Below the pieces are notes generated by a model. It saw only the letters and a program-made list of their open reading frames with translations. It was not told where the DNA came from and made no database searches. DNA of 27,218 bases from NCBI GenBank assembly GCA_003427395.1, contig BFEA01000310.1, forward strand, positions 1,622,041 through 1,649,258. The letters run 5' to 3'. The position numbers and the translations under genes are program-made. The stretch comes from Chara braunii. Taxonomy: Eukaryota > Streptophyta > Charophyceae > Charales > Characeae. Numbering within the stretch: position 1 is the stretch's first letter; the number at the start of each line of letters is the position of its first letter. Shown in pieces: positions 1 through 8,507 of the stretch.

Positions 1-325
1 TGGGGCGACCCCGCTCCCACCAATCAATCAATCAATCAATAAATCAAGGGAAAAAAAAAACCGCATTATTCATTTATTTATTTATTTTCAATTATCTTCA
101 CTCACTGCCAACCCATCCCCCCCCAAAAAATATATATTTTTTTATTTTTCTTTGTTGTAGGGGATGAGGTTTAAGTTGCGCCACCCCATGGCACTTCCCA
201 AATCCCCAACCCCCTCCCCACTAGCCGCCATGGGGCCGCAAAGTTGCGTGGCTGCACGGACACGTGCGCGAGGTAACGGACCTAGCCGCTGCCGCAGACT
301 TGGCCGCGCTTGGCTGCCACCGAGG
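1..325. other. Left flank, low complexity and unassigned sequence
   Basis: A short (CAAT)n run lies near 20-40, followed by an AT-rich stretch with ATTT repeats to about 160. From about 180 to 325 the sequence is GC-rich. On the minus strand the integrase-like reading of element B loses similarity to element A at about 325, just after the residues DYLR. I see no convincing gene here. The motif CCCACCAATCAATC near the left edge recurs inverted near 16865. Confidence 0.5.
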
Positions 326-1290
326 GAGATTCATAGGGCGTAGGTAGTCGGACAACTTCACACGGAAGCTGATAGGGCTAGAAGCCGTATTAGAGCCGAC
401 GTCCTCGAGAATGCGACATGAGCCAAAGAAGCGACGTCGAAATTTGCGAAGCATGTCCGCTTCGAGCTGTAAGTGACGGGCGTCGATAAGCACATCATCA
501 CTGACTTTGAATGAATGATCCATCCTCGATCAATTTGCACGTGCTGTCATGCGAGTCTGGGAAGCGGCTATGTGCTCATGCGCGGTCCTCATGATCGATG
601 TCATGTGTGCAACCCAATCATCCAGCGCGGGACAACTCGTGTCGGGGTGCATCTGTGACAGTCGAAGGAAGTCCGCGGAAACATGAGGGTGATAGCCGAG
701 GTCGCAATAGTAAGGCAACATCCCTGTGGCTGGCGAGACGGTGTGGTTGTAGGCTGTTTCCGCGTGGGCAAGATGAAGATCCCACTGCTGGTCGTCAAAA
801 AAATGTTTCGGAGAATATCTCCGACAGTCCTGTTCGTGACCTCGGTCTGACCACAAGTCTGGGAATGGTAACTTAAAGACGAGGATAAGCGGAGTAGGGT
901 GCTGTAAACCTCGTGGAGTCGTCGCCAGAATCGGCTGGTAAAGGGCGGGTCACTGTGAGATATGATGCTCAGAGGTAAGTTGTGGTCACGCACGACTCGG
1001 TCAAACACGATATGGGCGACCTCACTTGCACTGATGGCATAGCGGCACGGAACAAAGCGTGCACGCTTCGTGAAGCGGTCGACGACGACCAGGATAGCAT
1101 CATGACCGCAGGGGGTCGGAGGATGAAGAGGACCGATAAAGTCCATCGAGATGGACTGCCTGACCGTCAGGAATAGGAGGAGGTTGGACGAAATCATAAG
1201 GCAGCTGGTTCACATTGTTCACTTCCTGACAGGTGGGACACTCTGCGACATAGTCCTTTACAAAGTCCGTGCGCTTTGGCCAGACGTTCG
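326..1290 (-). pseudogene. Ty3/gypsy integrase remnant (element B)
   Basis: Three minus-strand frames together follow the integrase of element A. The first, near 1290-1140, contains VWPK and the second zinc-binding pair CPTCQ. The second, near 1160-830, contains SMDFIGPL, VVVDRFTK and GQTEVTN. The third, near 850-530, contains DDQQWDLHLA and YYCDLGYHP. A fourth piece at 523-326 matches the segment MDHSFKV to DYLR just before the chromodomain region. Frameshifts separate the pieces. The second catalytic aspartate (IISD in element A) reads IISH here, so the core is dead as well as fragmented. No chromodomain follows. Family assignment is firm; the reading frames are not functional. Confidence 0.85.
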
Positions 1291-1375
1291 GAAAAACTTT
1301 TCCGTTAGGTGGCATTCGGCCGAACACCCGAACATATTCGGACGTTCGAAAAAACTCCGAACATGTTCGTTGTGC
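1283..1375. repeat. GTTCGG-rich imperfect inverted repeat at the leader/integrase junction
   Basis: This short stretch holds six or more copies of CGTTCGG, TTCGGCCGAA or their complements. It sits exactly where element B jumps from leader to integrase. The 16-mer GGCCGAACRCCCGAAC occurs here near 1319 and again near 4322. It is not part of the Ty3/gypsy coding homology. Confidence 0.55.
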
Positions 1376-1422
1376 TACAGAGATGTGAAGAGAGAAATAA
1401 TATTTATTTTTTTAGAACTTTC

Positions 1423-1818
1423 GGCAATATTTTCCTACCCCCCAATACCCCCATGGGTTCATGAATGCGCCAAGGAAAAGGAGAGACCAAGATAAGCAGA
1501 CTAGGTTTCAAAATCCCGCAAATTAAAAAATTTAGAAAATAAATAAAAAAACACTAAATAAATAAATAAATAAATAAATAAGTAGATGAGGAGGTAAAGA
1601 AAAATTAAGTGTTTGATTTTTTAAAACTTTCGGCAGCATTTCCTCACCCCCATGGGGTCGAAGTGTGCCGCCAAGAAGAAAGACAAAGTAAAATGAGAAG
1701 ATTTTGTCAGCACCACGCTACCTCCAAATGGTCAAAATGTGCTGAAAAAGACTAAGTGAAAAAAAAACAGAAAATTTTGGCAGCACTTCGTTACCCTTAC
1801 GGGGTTGGAATGTGTGCC
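1423..1818 (-). repeat. Four diverged stem-loop repeats in the element B leader
   Basis: Related units lie at 1423-1471, 1631-1670, 1708-1744 and 1779-1818. Three clearly have an outer GGCAGCAY...TGYGCC-type stem around an inner stem. The inner stems read ACCC-CCAT-GGGT (1447-1458), ACCCC-CAT-GGGGT (1646-1658), ACC...GGT (1720-1732) and ACCC-TTACG-GGGT (1793-1805). Outer arms are CGGCA/TGCCG at 1631/1666 and CAGCAC/GTGCTG at 1708/1739; the outer stem of the 1423 copy is weak. Loops and spacers differ while pairing is kept. One more copy lies in the element A leader at 7981-8020. Confidence 0.6.
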
Positions 1819-2612
1819 GAAAGAAAGAATGACTAACTCCTAATCAGATTTAAGGGTGCCGCAAAGAAATTCAAATTTTCAAAATAAATTAAAAATAAAA
1901 TGAAAGAAATCATAAAATGAGAAAAGAGGGTGGAGAATAAGATAATTCGAATTTTTGAAAAAGGCAGGAAATATAAGTCAAAAGAAAGATAAAAAGAAGA
2001 AAAACAAAAAATTTCGAAGTTGGGGGAAAGAGGAATGAAAAAGTAAGGAGAAAGGGGAGAAATCGGTGAAAGAGAGAAAAAAAGTGAAGGGGGAGATGGG
2101 GCGAAGTGATGGGTTGTAGTTGGGGAAAAGGAGGGTGAGAGAATGGGAGAGAAAGGGATGGGAAGGGTGGGGAGGGATCAAGCAACAAAGAGAAAAGAGG
2201 AGAAAGAAAAAAACAAAATTAATAAAGTAGAGTAAAATAGTGGGTGGTGGGAGGAAAGGTGGGGTGGGAAGAGGGGTATGAGTGGTGAGAGTGATTAGAG
2301 GGAAGTGAGTGAGGCAGAAGAGGAAGAAGTGGAGGGGGTGAGTAAGAGGAGAGAAAAAAGGTAGGGAAAGTGGGTAAGTAGGGAGAGGGAAGAGAGTGAG
2401 ATAATACCTGGCCCTTTGTGACTCCAAGGGCACAAGGTATAGCAAGACTAGGAGGGTCCTGACCTTTACTGGAGGAAAGAGGGGGCTGAGATCTTGATCA
2501 TCCCCTAGCAGCGGTACTGCAAATCTGCACATCCAGGGTATGTTGTGTGAGCAGACCCTCACCAGTGTAGAGCAGCCCCCTGATCATGGGGTCTTCAGTT
2601 CTACAGCAAGCT

Positions 2613-3033
2613 GCCACGTGGCACTTCAAATGGCCACGTGCGCAGGTAGCAACAGCCACGAGGGGGGGGGGGGGGGGCAAATATTAGCCCAGCCGTTGCT
2701 GCCCTGCTGGCCGCTGCTCGCCCCCGGGGGGGAGGGGGGTAAATAGCTGGCACGCACATCTGTAACAACTGTGTGCCGCACTACACAGCCATAAACACAC
2801 TGTGAGGAGTGTGTTATAGCGGCAGCTACGCACACGCATAGCCAACAGCTGCCCAGGTTCAAACCCTTGGTGGCAGCGTGCATCCCAGAATCTTGATAAT
2901 ATAAAATCCGGGAGCGGGGCGGGGTGAGGCGGGGCAGCGGGGCGCGTGGGTGTGTAGCAAGTGTGCCTCGACCTTGGCCCTGACGCTTGCGCGAACGCGT
3001 CGTGACGCTGCTTCTCTTTTCGTGCCACGTGGC
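2613..3033. promoter_or_regulatory. Three G-box (CACGTG) motifs in the element B leader
   Basis: GCCACGTGGC occurs at 2613-2622 and 3024-3033, and GCCACGTGCG at 2633-2642. The ten-base palindrome is the classic plant G-box bound by bZIP and bHLH factors. Element A keeps one (GCCACGTGGG at 7596-7605). A regulatory role is inference only. Confidence 0.35.
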
Positions 3034-3174
3034 AACTCCTTGCTGCTGCACCTTTTTTCAAATTTTCCCGCTGTTTTCTGCGCGGACAGACCAAACACAG
3101 CGAAAAACCCCACTGTCGGGTTTTGTTGTTTTCCCTGTTGTGCGGTGTGGCAAATGGGAGCGGGAAGCGTTCCC

Positions 3175-3186
3175 GCTCCGATACCA
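3175..3186 (-). promoter_or_regulatory. Primer-binding site of element B (initiator Met tRNA type)
   Basis: The minus strand reads TGGTATCGGAGC one base after the LTR end (...GGGTCCGCCACA). This complements the 3' end of plant initiator methionine tRNA with one mismatch relative to the usual TGGTATCAGAGC, which element A carries intact. Confidence 0.85.
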
Positions 3187-3187
3187 C

Positions 3188-3496
3188 TGTGGCGGACCCA
3201 CCAGGAATGGTGCTCCGCTTGGGATAGAGATAAAGATGGAGGAACAAGGGGGAGCGAGCTAGCACAGCGCAACTACCACGCTAGACTCCAACGCACGTGC
3301 TCCAAAGTGTGCGAATGTAGAATGATCCAAAAAAGAGACAACAGCTGGGGTATACCCCAGCGGACTGACTGGACTGGACTGGACAGGCTGGTACTGACAG
3401 AGGTACCGCCCTGGACATGACTACCCCAGATACAACACAGGCCTTTGAGAACAGGCCAAGGGGCTGGTCTTACAGGCCAACCAGAGGTCCGCTACA
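3188..3496 (-). mobile_element. 5' LTR of element B
   Basis: On the minus strand it starts TGTAGCGGACC and ends GGGTCCGCCACA, 309 bp, bounded by TG and CA. It parallels the element A LTR (TGCAGCGGGCC to GGGTCCGGCACA). Shared internal landmarks are the AGTCC repeats, the 18-bp palindrome GCTGGGGTATACCCCAGC (3344-3361), a GATCATTCT segment, and GGAG-ACGTGCGT. The outside flank on the plus strand is TTATC (3497-3501), the likely half of a 5-bp target duplication whose partner is not in the window. Confidence 0.85.
3344..3361. promoter_or_regulatory. TATA-centred perfect palindrome in the element B LTR
   Basis: GCTGGGGTATACCCCAGC is a perfect 18-bp palindrome. It recurs with one extra G in both LTRs of element A (6904-6922 and 15970-15988). 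It could hold the LTR TATA box, form a cruciform or RNA hairpin, or bind a dimeric factor. Confidence 0.5.
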
Positions 3497-3501
3497 TTAT
3501 C

Positions 3502-4300
3502 TTTCGTACCATTCTACTTGGAGGAGTATCACGAGTTTTTGTTTTTCTGAAATTTTCAAGAGGGTGTTCCTGATAAAAGTATTGTCGTTTGTGTATTTTA
3601 GTCTGTCGTTATATGCTTTTCTTCATTTTTTTAATTATTTTCCTTTTTTTTTTTCCTTTTTTTTTTTTTGCGGTATTCTTGACGCAGTGAGGTAGTTTTT
3701 TTATTTTTTGTATTTGTGTACGTAACTTTGTCTGTATGTGAGTCCCATAATTTTTATTTTGTTAAAGTTAGTGTATAGGTATCAGTTTTTTTTTGTATTC
3801 TAGAAGTTCTTTAGTTGAGGTTCATAGGATATCATCATTCTAGCGAGCATGATTTTGGGATAGGCTTGTTCAATTTATGAAGTGATGATGACCAACTTGT
3901 AAAAGATATTAATTTTTTATCCATTTAATTTGATTCACATAATTTTTATGTTTTGTGTAGAGGTTAGTATAAATTACTGTAGCAGTTTTCAAGTTGAGTT
4001 TCTAAGTCACCATCGGATAAGCTTATCAATCATATCATCATTCTCGCGAGCATAATAATTGGCTTATTCATTGTAAAGGAAAAACGATAAATTTAAAAAA
4101 AGAACTTCTGTATTTTATATTTTATATTTTATATTTTTATAAATTATTTAATTGATTGTTAACTTTATTTACTTATTATTTTATAACCTCAATTTTTTTT
4201 TTTTTTTTTTTTTTAAAATTATTTAATTATATTATTTTATGATTTTATGATTTTATTATTATCTTATTATTATTTTATTATTTTATTGTTATTTTTTTCA
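3502..4300. repeat. AT-rich region with a diverged direct duplication of about 195 bp period
   Basis: No gene is visible. The segment CATAATTTTTAT...GTTAGTRTA at about 3746 recurs at about 3938, and ATATCATCATTCTMGCGAGCAT at about 3829 recurs near 4032, giving periods of 192-203 bp. From 4080 on the sequence is runs of T and TTTTA repeats. Confidence 0.5.
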
Positions 4301-4305
4301 GGGTA

Positions 4306-4400
4306 ACCGACGTTCGGGACGGGCCGAACGCCCGAACCCGAAAGCCCAAACGTATGGGACCCCTTGGGGATGTGTTCAGCCGTTCGGGCTGAACGCGGAC
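4306..4400. repeat. Second GTTCGG-rich imperfect inverted repeat
   Basis: It contains GACGTTCGGGACGGGCCGAA and, near 4374-4392, the small inverted repeat TTCAGCC-GTTC-GGGCTGAA. The core GGCCGAACRCCCGAAC is shared with 1319-1334. It is followed by a poly(A) run holding unresolved bases at 4426 and 4431, so the local assembly is weak. Confidence 0.5.
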
Positions 4401-4603
4401 TCAAAAAAAAAAAAAAAAAAAAAAANCAAANCAAAAAAATCTGAAAAAAAAAAAAACGTTATGAAGAAAAACAAATTAAACAAGATTTACCTAAGCATTA
4501 CATCCAAATTCCTTACCCAATTTGAAATAAAAATAAAATACAAAAACAAATACTAATAATAAAAATAACAAAAAATAAATTTAAAATTAAATTTAGCGAG
4601 AGC

Positions 4604-4945
4604 GCGAGCACGTTTTCGTAATTGCCATCTTTGGCGATTTTTCATTTTTTTTTTTGCATAGCTAAATGCCCTGAAAATTTACAGAAGTGTACTTCACATT
4701 ATGCAAAAACCACTAAAAACGTTTAAAAAAATAATAAAATTGTTCAGACCTCAAACTAAAGTGAAAACAAAAAGTAGAAAGTGAAAACAAACATGGGCGA
4801 ACACGTTTTGACACCGCCATCTTTGGAGATTTTTAATTTGTTTTTGGCTGTGCCCAATGACTTGAAAAGTTATAGGCATGTACCTCAAGTTATAGAGAAC
4901 TCACGAAAAAAAATTTAGAAAACAATTATTATTTTTAGGCCCCAA
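4604..4945. repeat. Diverged tandem duplication, about 193 bp period
   Basis: The segment from GCGAGCACGTTTT (4604), through TTGCCATCTTTGGCGATTTTT, to a run of As with AAT recurs from GCGAACACGTTTT (4797) with CCGCCATCTTTGGAGATTTTT. Landmarks TGCCC..TGA..TT and TGTAC.TCA..TTAT keep their order. No coding signal is seen. Confidence 0.6.
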
Positions 4946-5015
4946 AATAATTTTTAGGCCCCGAAAAAAAAAAAATTTAGGCCCCGAAATTATTATTTTT
5001 CGGCCCCGAAACATT
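4935..5015. repeat. Short tandem repeat TTTTTAGGCCCCGAAA
   Basis: Four copies of the core YGGCCCCRAAA, separated by AT-rich spacers of 10-20 bases, occur between about 4937 and 5008. Below this, 5015-5296 is AT-rich, including a (TTA)n tract at about 5111-5157, with nothing else recognised. Confidence 0.6.
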
Positions 5016-5111
5016 ATTTTTTATTTATATTTTATTTTTTATATGTTTTATTTTATTTTATTTAAAAATAAGAATCAAAACCAATTATTTTTCTATTATT
5101 ATTTATTTTAC

Positions 5112-5157
<46 letters not shown>

Positions 5158-5292
5158 TTATTTTATTTTATTTTTTTGAATTAATATTTACGTTTATTTT
5201 TTAATTTTTTACTCATTTTCCTTTTTATTTTTAATGATGAATTATTATTAATTGTTAATTTTATTAATTATTAATATTATTAATAAAAACTG

Positions 5293-5296
<4 letters not shown>

Positions 5297-5334
<38 letters not shown>

Positions 5335-5344
5335 GGTGTGTGTG

Positions 5345-5425
<81 letters not shown>

Positions 5426-5434
5426 AAAAAAAAA
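5297..5434. repeat. Compound microsatellite (TG)n(AG)n(A)n
   Basis: About 92 bases of TG repeats with a few CG interruptions lead into (AG)n (5388-5421) and then poly(A) to 5434. The long poly-Thr/His, poly-Ser/Leu and Cys/Val reading frames over it are artefacts of the repeat. Confidence 0.95.
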
Positions 5435-5669
5435 ACCAGAACAATGAAGATGACGAGCAACAAGCAGAAAGCAATGAGAGCAGGAATAAGAGTAAAGATT
5501 TTGAATTGTGAGGGAAAAAGGATGATGGGCAAGGGCTTGTAGATGATTGGGGAGGTACACACGAGAAAGAGGGACATTGTTGCTACCGGTTCTCAAGTTT
5601 GTTGTTTTTCGGGCTTGTAGAGACAACGGGAGACCAAAAATATTATTTAATTTAATCAGGAAAAAAAAA

Positions 5670-5731
<62 letters not shown>

Positions 5732-5960
5732 AAATAGAACAACAAAGATGACAAGCACCAAGCAGAAAGCAGTGATAGGAGAAACGGGAGTATTGGTTGT
5801 GAATGGTGAGGGGAAAGGGACGATGGCAAGTGCTCGCGGATGGTGTGGGAGCACTGGGAGGTACACCCGAGTAAGGGGGGCACTGTTGTTACTGGTTCTT
5901 CAGCTTGTCCCTCTTCGGCATACAGAAACAGCAGGAGGCGATCGACAAAATGGGTTCTTC
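5388..5960. repeat. Tandem duplication of an (AG)n-poly(A)-anchored unit
   Basis: Two diverged units each begin with (AG)n and a poly(A) run: 5388-5434 and 5672-5734. They continue with matching sequence: ARAACAAYRAAGATGACRAG, AAGCAGAAAGCARTGA, GAGGTACACMCGAG, CATTGTTGCTACCGGTTCT versus CACTGTTGTTACTGGTTCT, and GAGACAACGGGAG versus CAGAAACAGCAGGAG. The period is about 305 bp. No coding frame is conserved between the copies, so this is probably a repeated non-coding unit. Confidence 0.7.
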
Positions 5961-6730
5961 GAGGTGGCAGAGGCGTCCATTGATGGAATGCAAACAGGTA
6001 GTAAAGCCGCTGCATTACGATAAATGTGGCATCCTCTTTCCACCAGCCGCCACATGCACACACACCGAAAAATTATGGCACTTCGTGGTGTATGTTTCGC
6101 TGTTCTCGAGGAAGATTTGTTCTCAATTGTGGCGCCCTGCCCCCACGAAACGGCAACTACAACCCCCATACACTCCTTTAGGTCCTTTCATATAGCCTTG
6201 ATATTCCCTTGTTTTCCCAAACGAGAAAGGCTGACACCGACCTCCAAAACCTTTTAACAATCTGCACTAGTTCTCCACATTCCAAGCTGCTTCAACAACC
6301 GGTCTTAGGGATGACAGCGATCTCACCTTTTTTTTTCTTTCAAAAACCCCAAAGGAACCCTCTCCTAGCCTCATTGTACTACACGACCTTAACGAAAACA
6401 GAAAGCACGCGAATCTATTAAACACAATCTACTCAAGCGCAGTGTCCTAGCTGCGAACTACTAGACACCTCTAAAAGGAACCTGAGTGGGTCTGGCTTGG
6501 TTCAGGGATCCCAGTCTGATATGGTGAAATCCTCCTCTGAAATGTAGAGTTTTAGATCTGTCTAAAACATGCCCCCACGCGGTCATGACAGACCAGATTG
6601 TACAGGTATATCTGACGCTCCTTAAATGGGGTGAAGAGGTCCAAGTAGATGCACTTCCTTCTGGAGACCATTGTCTGCTCAGGGTAGGAGACCGTAGGAT
6701 AGTGATAGTACATGAGGAAAGGTATTCTTA
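5961..6730. other. Unassigned sequence left of element A
   Basis: Nothing here is confidently recognised. A 79-codon plus-strand frame opens at 6585 (residues MTDQIVQVYLTLLKWGEEV...), but its last third runs into the element A LTR, so only about 50 codons belong to this segment. With element A removed, the left flank to 6735 would join directly to 16158, which leads to a poly(A) run at 16242-16262. The interrupted unit may therefore be a retroposon. Confidence 0.3.
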
Positions 6731-6735
6731 CAGAC
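6731..6735. other. Target-site duplication CAGAC, left copy
   Basis: CAGAC directly precedes the LTR start TGCAGC. The same five bases follow the 3' LTR at 16153-16157. Five base pairs is the usual duplication size for Ty3/gypsy integrases. Confidence 0.85.
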
Positions 6736-7086
6736 TGCAGCGGGCCTTCATCGTCCCTAGCCTACAGCCAGGGCCTATTTGGCTATTTGCCCAGTTCGGC
6801 CTGTGGGACCAGACCGTGGCCTGACCCCACAGGCCATGTGGTGTTCTAGTCCTGCCCGGTACCACTGTCGGTACCAGGCCAGTCCAGTCCAGTCAGTCAG
6901 TCCGCTGGGGGTATACCCCAGCAGTCGTCTGTTTTTTATCATTCTTCACTTTTGCAGATCTTGGAGTACGTGCGTGTGGAGTCTGCGCCGGAGCTGCGCT
7001 GTCCCTTCCAGCTCCATCTCTACCTCCTCCTTCGTCCACCCTTCTTCTCCACCCTGTCGGACTGCCATCCTGGCGGGTCCGGCACA
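6736..7086 (+). mobile_element. 5' LTR of element A
   Basis: Runs from TGCAGCGGGCC to GGGTCCGGCACA, 351 bp, with TG/CA ends. It matches 15794-16152 throughout. It contains AGTCC repeats, the near-palindrome with a TATA core at 6904-6922, and a pyrimidine-rich 3' third. The following base and primer-binding site confirm its right end. Confidence 0.95.
6904..6922 (+). promoter_or_regulatory. TATA-centred palindrome of the 5' LTR
   Basis: GCTGGGGGTATACCCCAGC is the element B palindrome with one extra G. It is the only obvious TATA-like core in the LTR and lies about 165 bp before the LTR end, a plausible promoter position. Confidence 0.4.
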
Positions 7087-7087
7087 C

Positions 7088-7099
7088 TGGTATCAGAGC
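7088..7099 (+). promoter_or_regulatory. Primer-binding site of element A (initiator Met tRNA)
   Basis: TGGTATCAGAGC lies one base after the 5' LTR. It is the exact complement of the 12 bases at the 3' end of plant initiator methionine tRNA, the usual primer of plant Ty3/gypsy and Ty1/copia elements. Confidence 0.95.
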
Positions 7100-7980
7100 A
7101 GGCTTCCCTCCCTTCTCCTCTCCCCCACCCACCCCACTATCAGATACCCTGCGCGTTGGAAAAAAAAAAAAAAAAAAAAAAAAAAAGACGCTCGCTATTT
7201 TTCTTTGGTAATGACACCGGTGCACTCTTTTGATTAAAACTTCTGCACTGGTAGTCCAAATTTATTGATCTTAAGCTTTTTGGAAAGCTCTCGCTGAACC
7301 GCTTTTAACACGCTATAGATCGCCTAATTCTGTGCGGTGGTTGAGGAGTTACGATCTTTCAAAGATCGTGATTTTTTCAAAAGCTCAAAAAAAACTACCT
7401 GCGCTTGTTTTTTCAACAAGCACTATTACTCTAGGCAGTGGCTGATGCTGCGCCTTATCTTGTTGGAAGCGGCTTTCAAAAATCTTTCCAACAAAACCTT
7501 TTTTGCCAAATTTCACCCAGCGGGTGAAAAGTTAATGGAAAAAGAGTTTTTGCCCTCTACATCTCCTTTCTTGATCCGTGGCCATCTTCAAAAGTGCCAC
7601 GTGGGAGTTTGCTGAGGATTTTTTTGAAGACCCCCCTGGCTAGGGGGCTGCACTACAGTGGAACTGGGTGGCTGATCAAGATCTCAGCGAACCCTAGATA
7701 ATGTGCAGCAGCAGTTCATCACCACCTTGAAGACCCCTTCTCCCAAGGGGTTTGTGAAGGCCAAGATCTTGTGGATCTTGGCGAAGTTGTATGCTCTTGG
7801 TTACCCAAGAGCTACGTATCACCTCTCTCTTCTCTAATCCAAAACTTAGTTAGTTTCTCTTCACTCTCCTCCACCTCCTTGTTTATTCATCTACTTATTT
7901 ATTTATTTACTTATTTTTTTGAAAATTTTAATTTGCGGCATTGTAAAAATTAGTGTGCTTCTCCTAGTCTCTCCTTTCTC

Positions 7981-8020
7981 TTTGCACATTTTGACCCCAC
8001 TGGGGTAAGAAAATGCTGCC
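7981..8020 (+). repeat. Leader stem-loop repeat, element A copy
   Basis: The inner stem ACCCC-ACT-GGGGT (7994-8006) sits inside an imperfect outer stem TTTGCA/TGCCAAA. This is the single element A counterpart of the four units at 1423-1818 in element B. Confidence 0.55.
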
Positions 8021-8216
8021 AAAATTTTCAAAAAAATAAATAAGTTCTCTTTCCTCGCTCTTTACATTTTATTTTTTTATTTATTTTTCTTTTTTCTTTT
8101 ATTTTATTTTTATCTCGAAAATCCACTGTTTATTCTATTTTCTCTCCTCCTCCCCCCTATATTATCTTTTTTCTTGATTAGGTCGCCGCTACCCTCCCCT
8201 AAGCACCTGAACTCCG

Positions 8217-8258
8217 ATTAGGGTTTTCTTAAGGTTTTCTAGGGTTTAGGGTTCTCCT

Positions 8259-8292
<34 letters not shown>
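8217..8292 (+). repeat. Telo-box-like motif and 33-base C run before gag
   Basis: TTAGGGTTTTCTTAAGG and CTAGGGTTTAGGGTTCTCC precede a homopolymer of 33 Cs. AAACCCTAA-type motifs are common in plant 5' leaders. The C run could be length-variable or an assembly artefact. Confidence 0.6.
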
Positions 8293-8295
<3 letters not shown>

Positions 8296-8507
8296 TACTC
8301 TCCCGCCTTCTCCCGTCGGGCACCCTAGACCCGGACGGATCCTCCCCCCTCGAGCGGTTCAGCGCCTTCGTCTCACGCGCGACCCGCAAAATCCGAGGCG
8401 AGCCGACTCACACATACTCACTCCGCTCCCGCGGTCCCCTTCCTCTTACCGGTGGACCCCTTTCCCCACACACTCCTCTGAGGAGTAGCTGCATTCCTCT
8501 TCCGGCC

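Larger units (their letters stand above)
1376..3174 (-). other. Non-coding leader of element B
   Basis: The region between the primer-binding site and the integrase junction has no consistent coding signal; the ORFs in it are low-complexity. On the minus strand the part at about 2640-2400 matches the element A leader at about 7585-7700: GGCCAT, AAGTGCCACGTGG, GAAGACCCC, AGGGGGCTGC and GATCAAGATCTCAG all occur in the same order. A pyrimidine-rich segment follows (2400-1900), then the stem-loop repeats (1818-1423). A G-run lies at about 2664-2679. Three CACGTG cores occur at 2613-2622, 2633-2642 and 3024-3033. It probably is the 5' untranslated leader of the genomic RNA. Confidence 0.6.
326..3496 (-). 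mobile_element. Element B: internally deleted Ty3/gypsy LTR retrotransposon copy
   Basis: Read on the minus strand this is an LTR (3188-3496), a primer-binding site (3175-3186), a long leader (about 3174-1376), then a jump straight into integrase (1290-326). Gag, protease, reverse transcriptase and RNase H are missing. The LTR, the primer-binding site, leader segments and the integrase all resemble element A at 6736-16152, so the two belong to one family. The second LTR is not in the window; the minus-strand coding similarity simply stops near 325. That the LTR and the integrase piece come from one insertion is inferred from their order and orientation. Two independent fragments lying side by side remain possible. 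Confidence 0.65.
7100..8507 (+). other. Long leader of element A
   Basis: About 1.4 kb separates the primer-binding site from the gag start. It holds a poly(A) run (about 7160-7186), the G-box-like GCCACGTGGG (7596-7605), sequence shared with the element B leader (about 7585-7700 and 7920-8030), one stem-loop repeat (7981-8020), a TTTAGGG-like motif (about 8217-8253) and a 33-base C run (8260-8292). A 92-codon frame at 7337-7615 has no counterpart in element B and is probably not coding. Some of this could be a later insertion. Confidence 0.6.

Noticed and set aside
1910-2562. Long Pro/Phe/Leu-rich frames on the minus strand
   Set aside because: They are readings of a pyrimidine-rich leader segment with no conserved counterpart.
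2856-2866. GGTTCAAACCC, a match to the tRNA B-box
   Set aside because: I could not fit an acceptor stem, D-arm or anticodon arm upstream on either strand. It lies in a retrotransposon leader and is probably chance.
5248-6063. Long Ser/Leu, Thr/His and Arg/Glu repeat proteins
   Set aside because: They are direct translations of (TC)n, (TG)n and (AG)n microsatellites.
7337-7615. 92-codon frame in the element A leader
   Set aside because: No recognisable domain, and the matching part of the element B leader does not preserve it. Only the last few residues overlap conserved nucleotide blocks.
8217-8253. Telomere or interstitial telomeric tract
   Set aside because: Only one or two imperfect TTTAGGG copies are present; this fits a telo-box-like leader motif.
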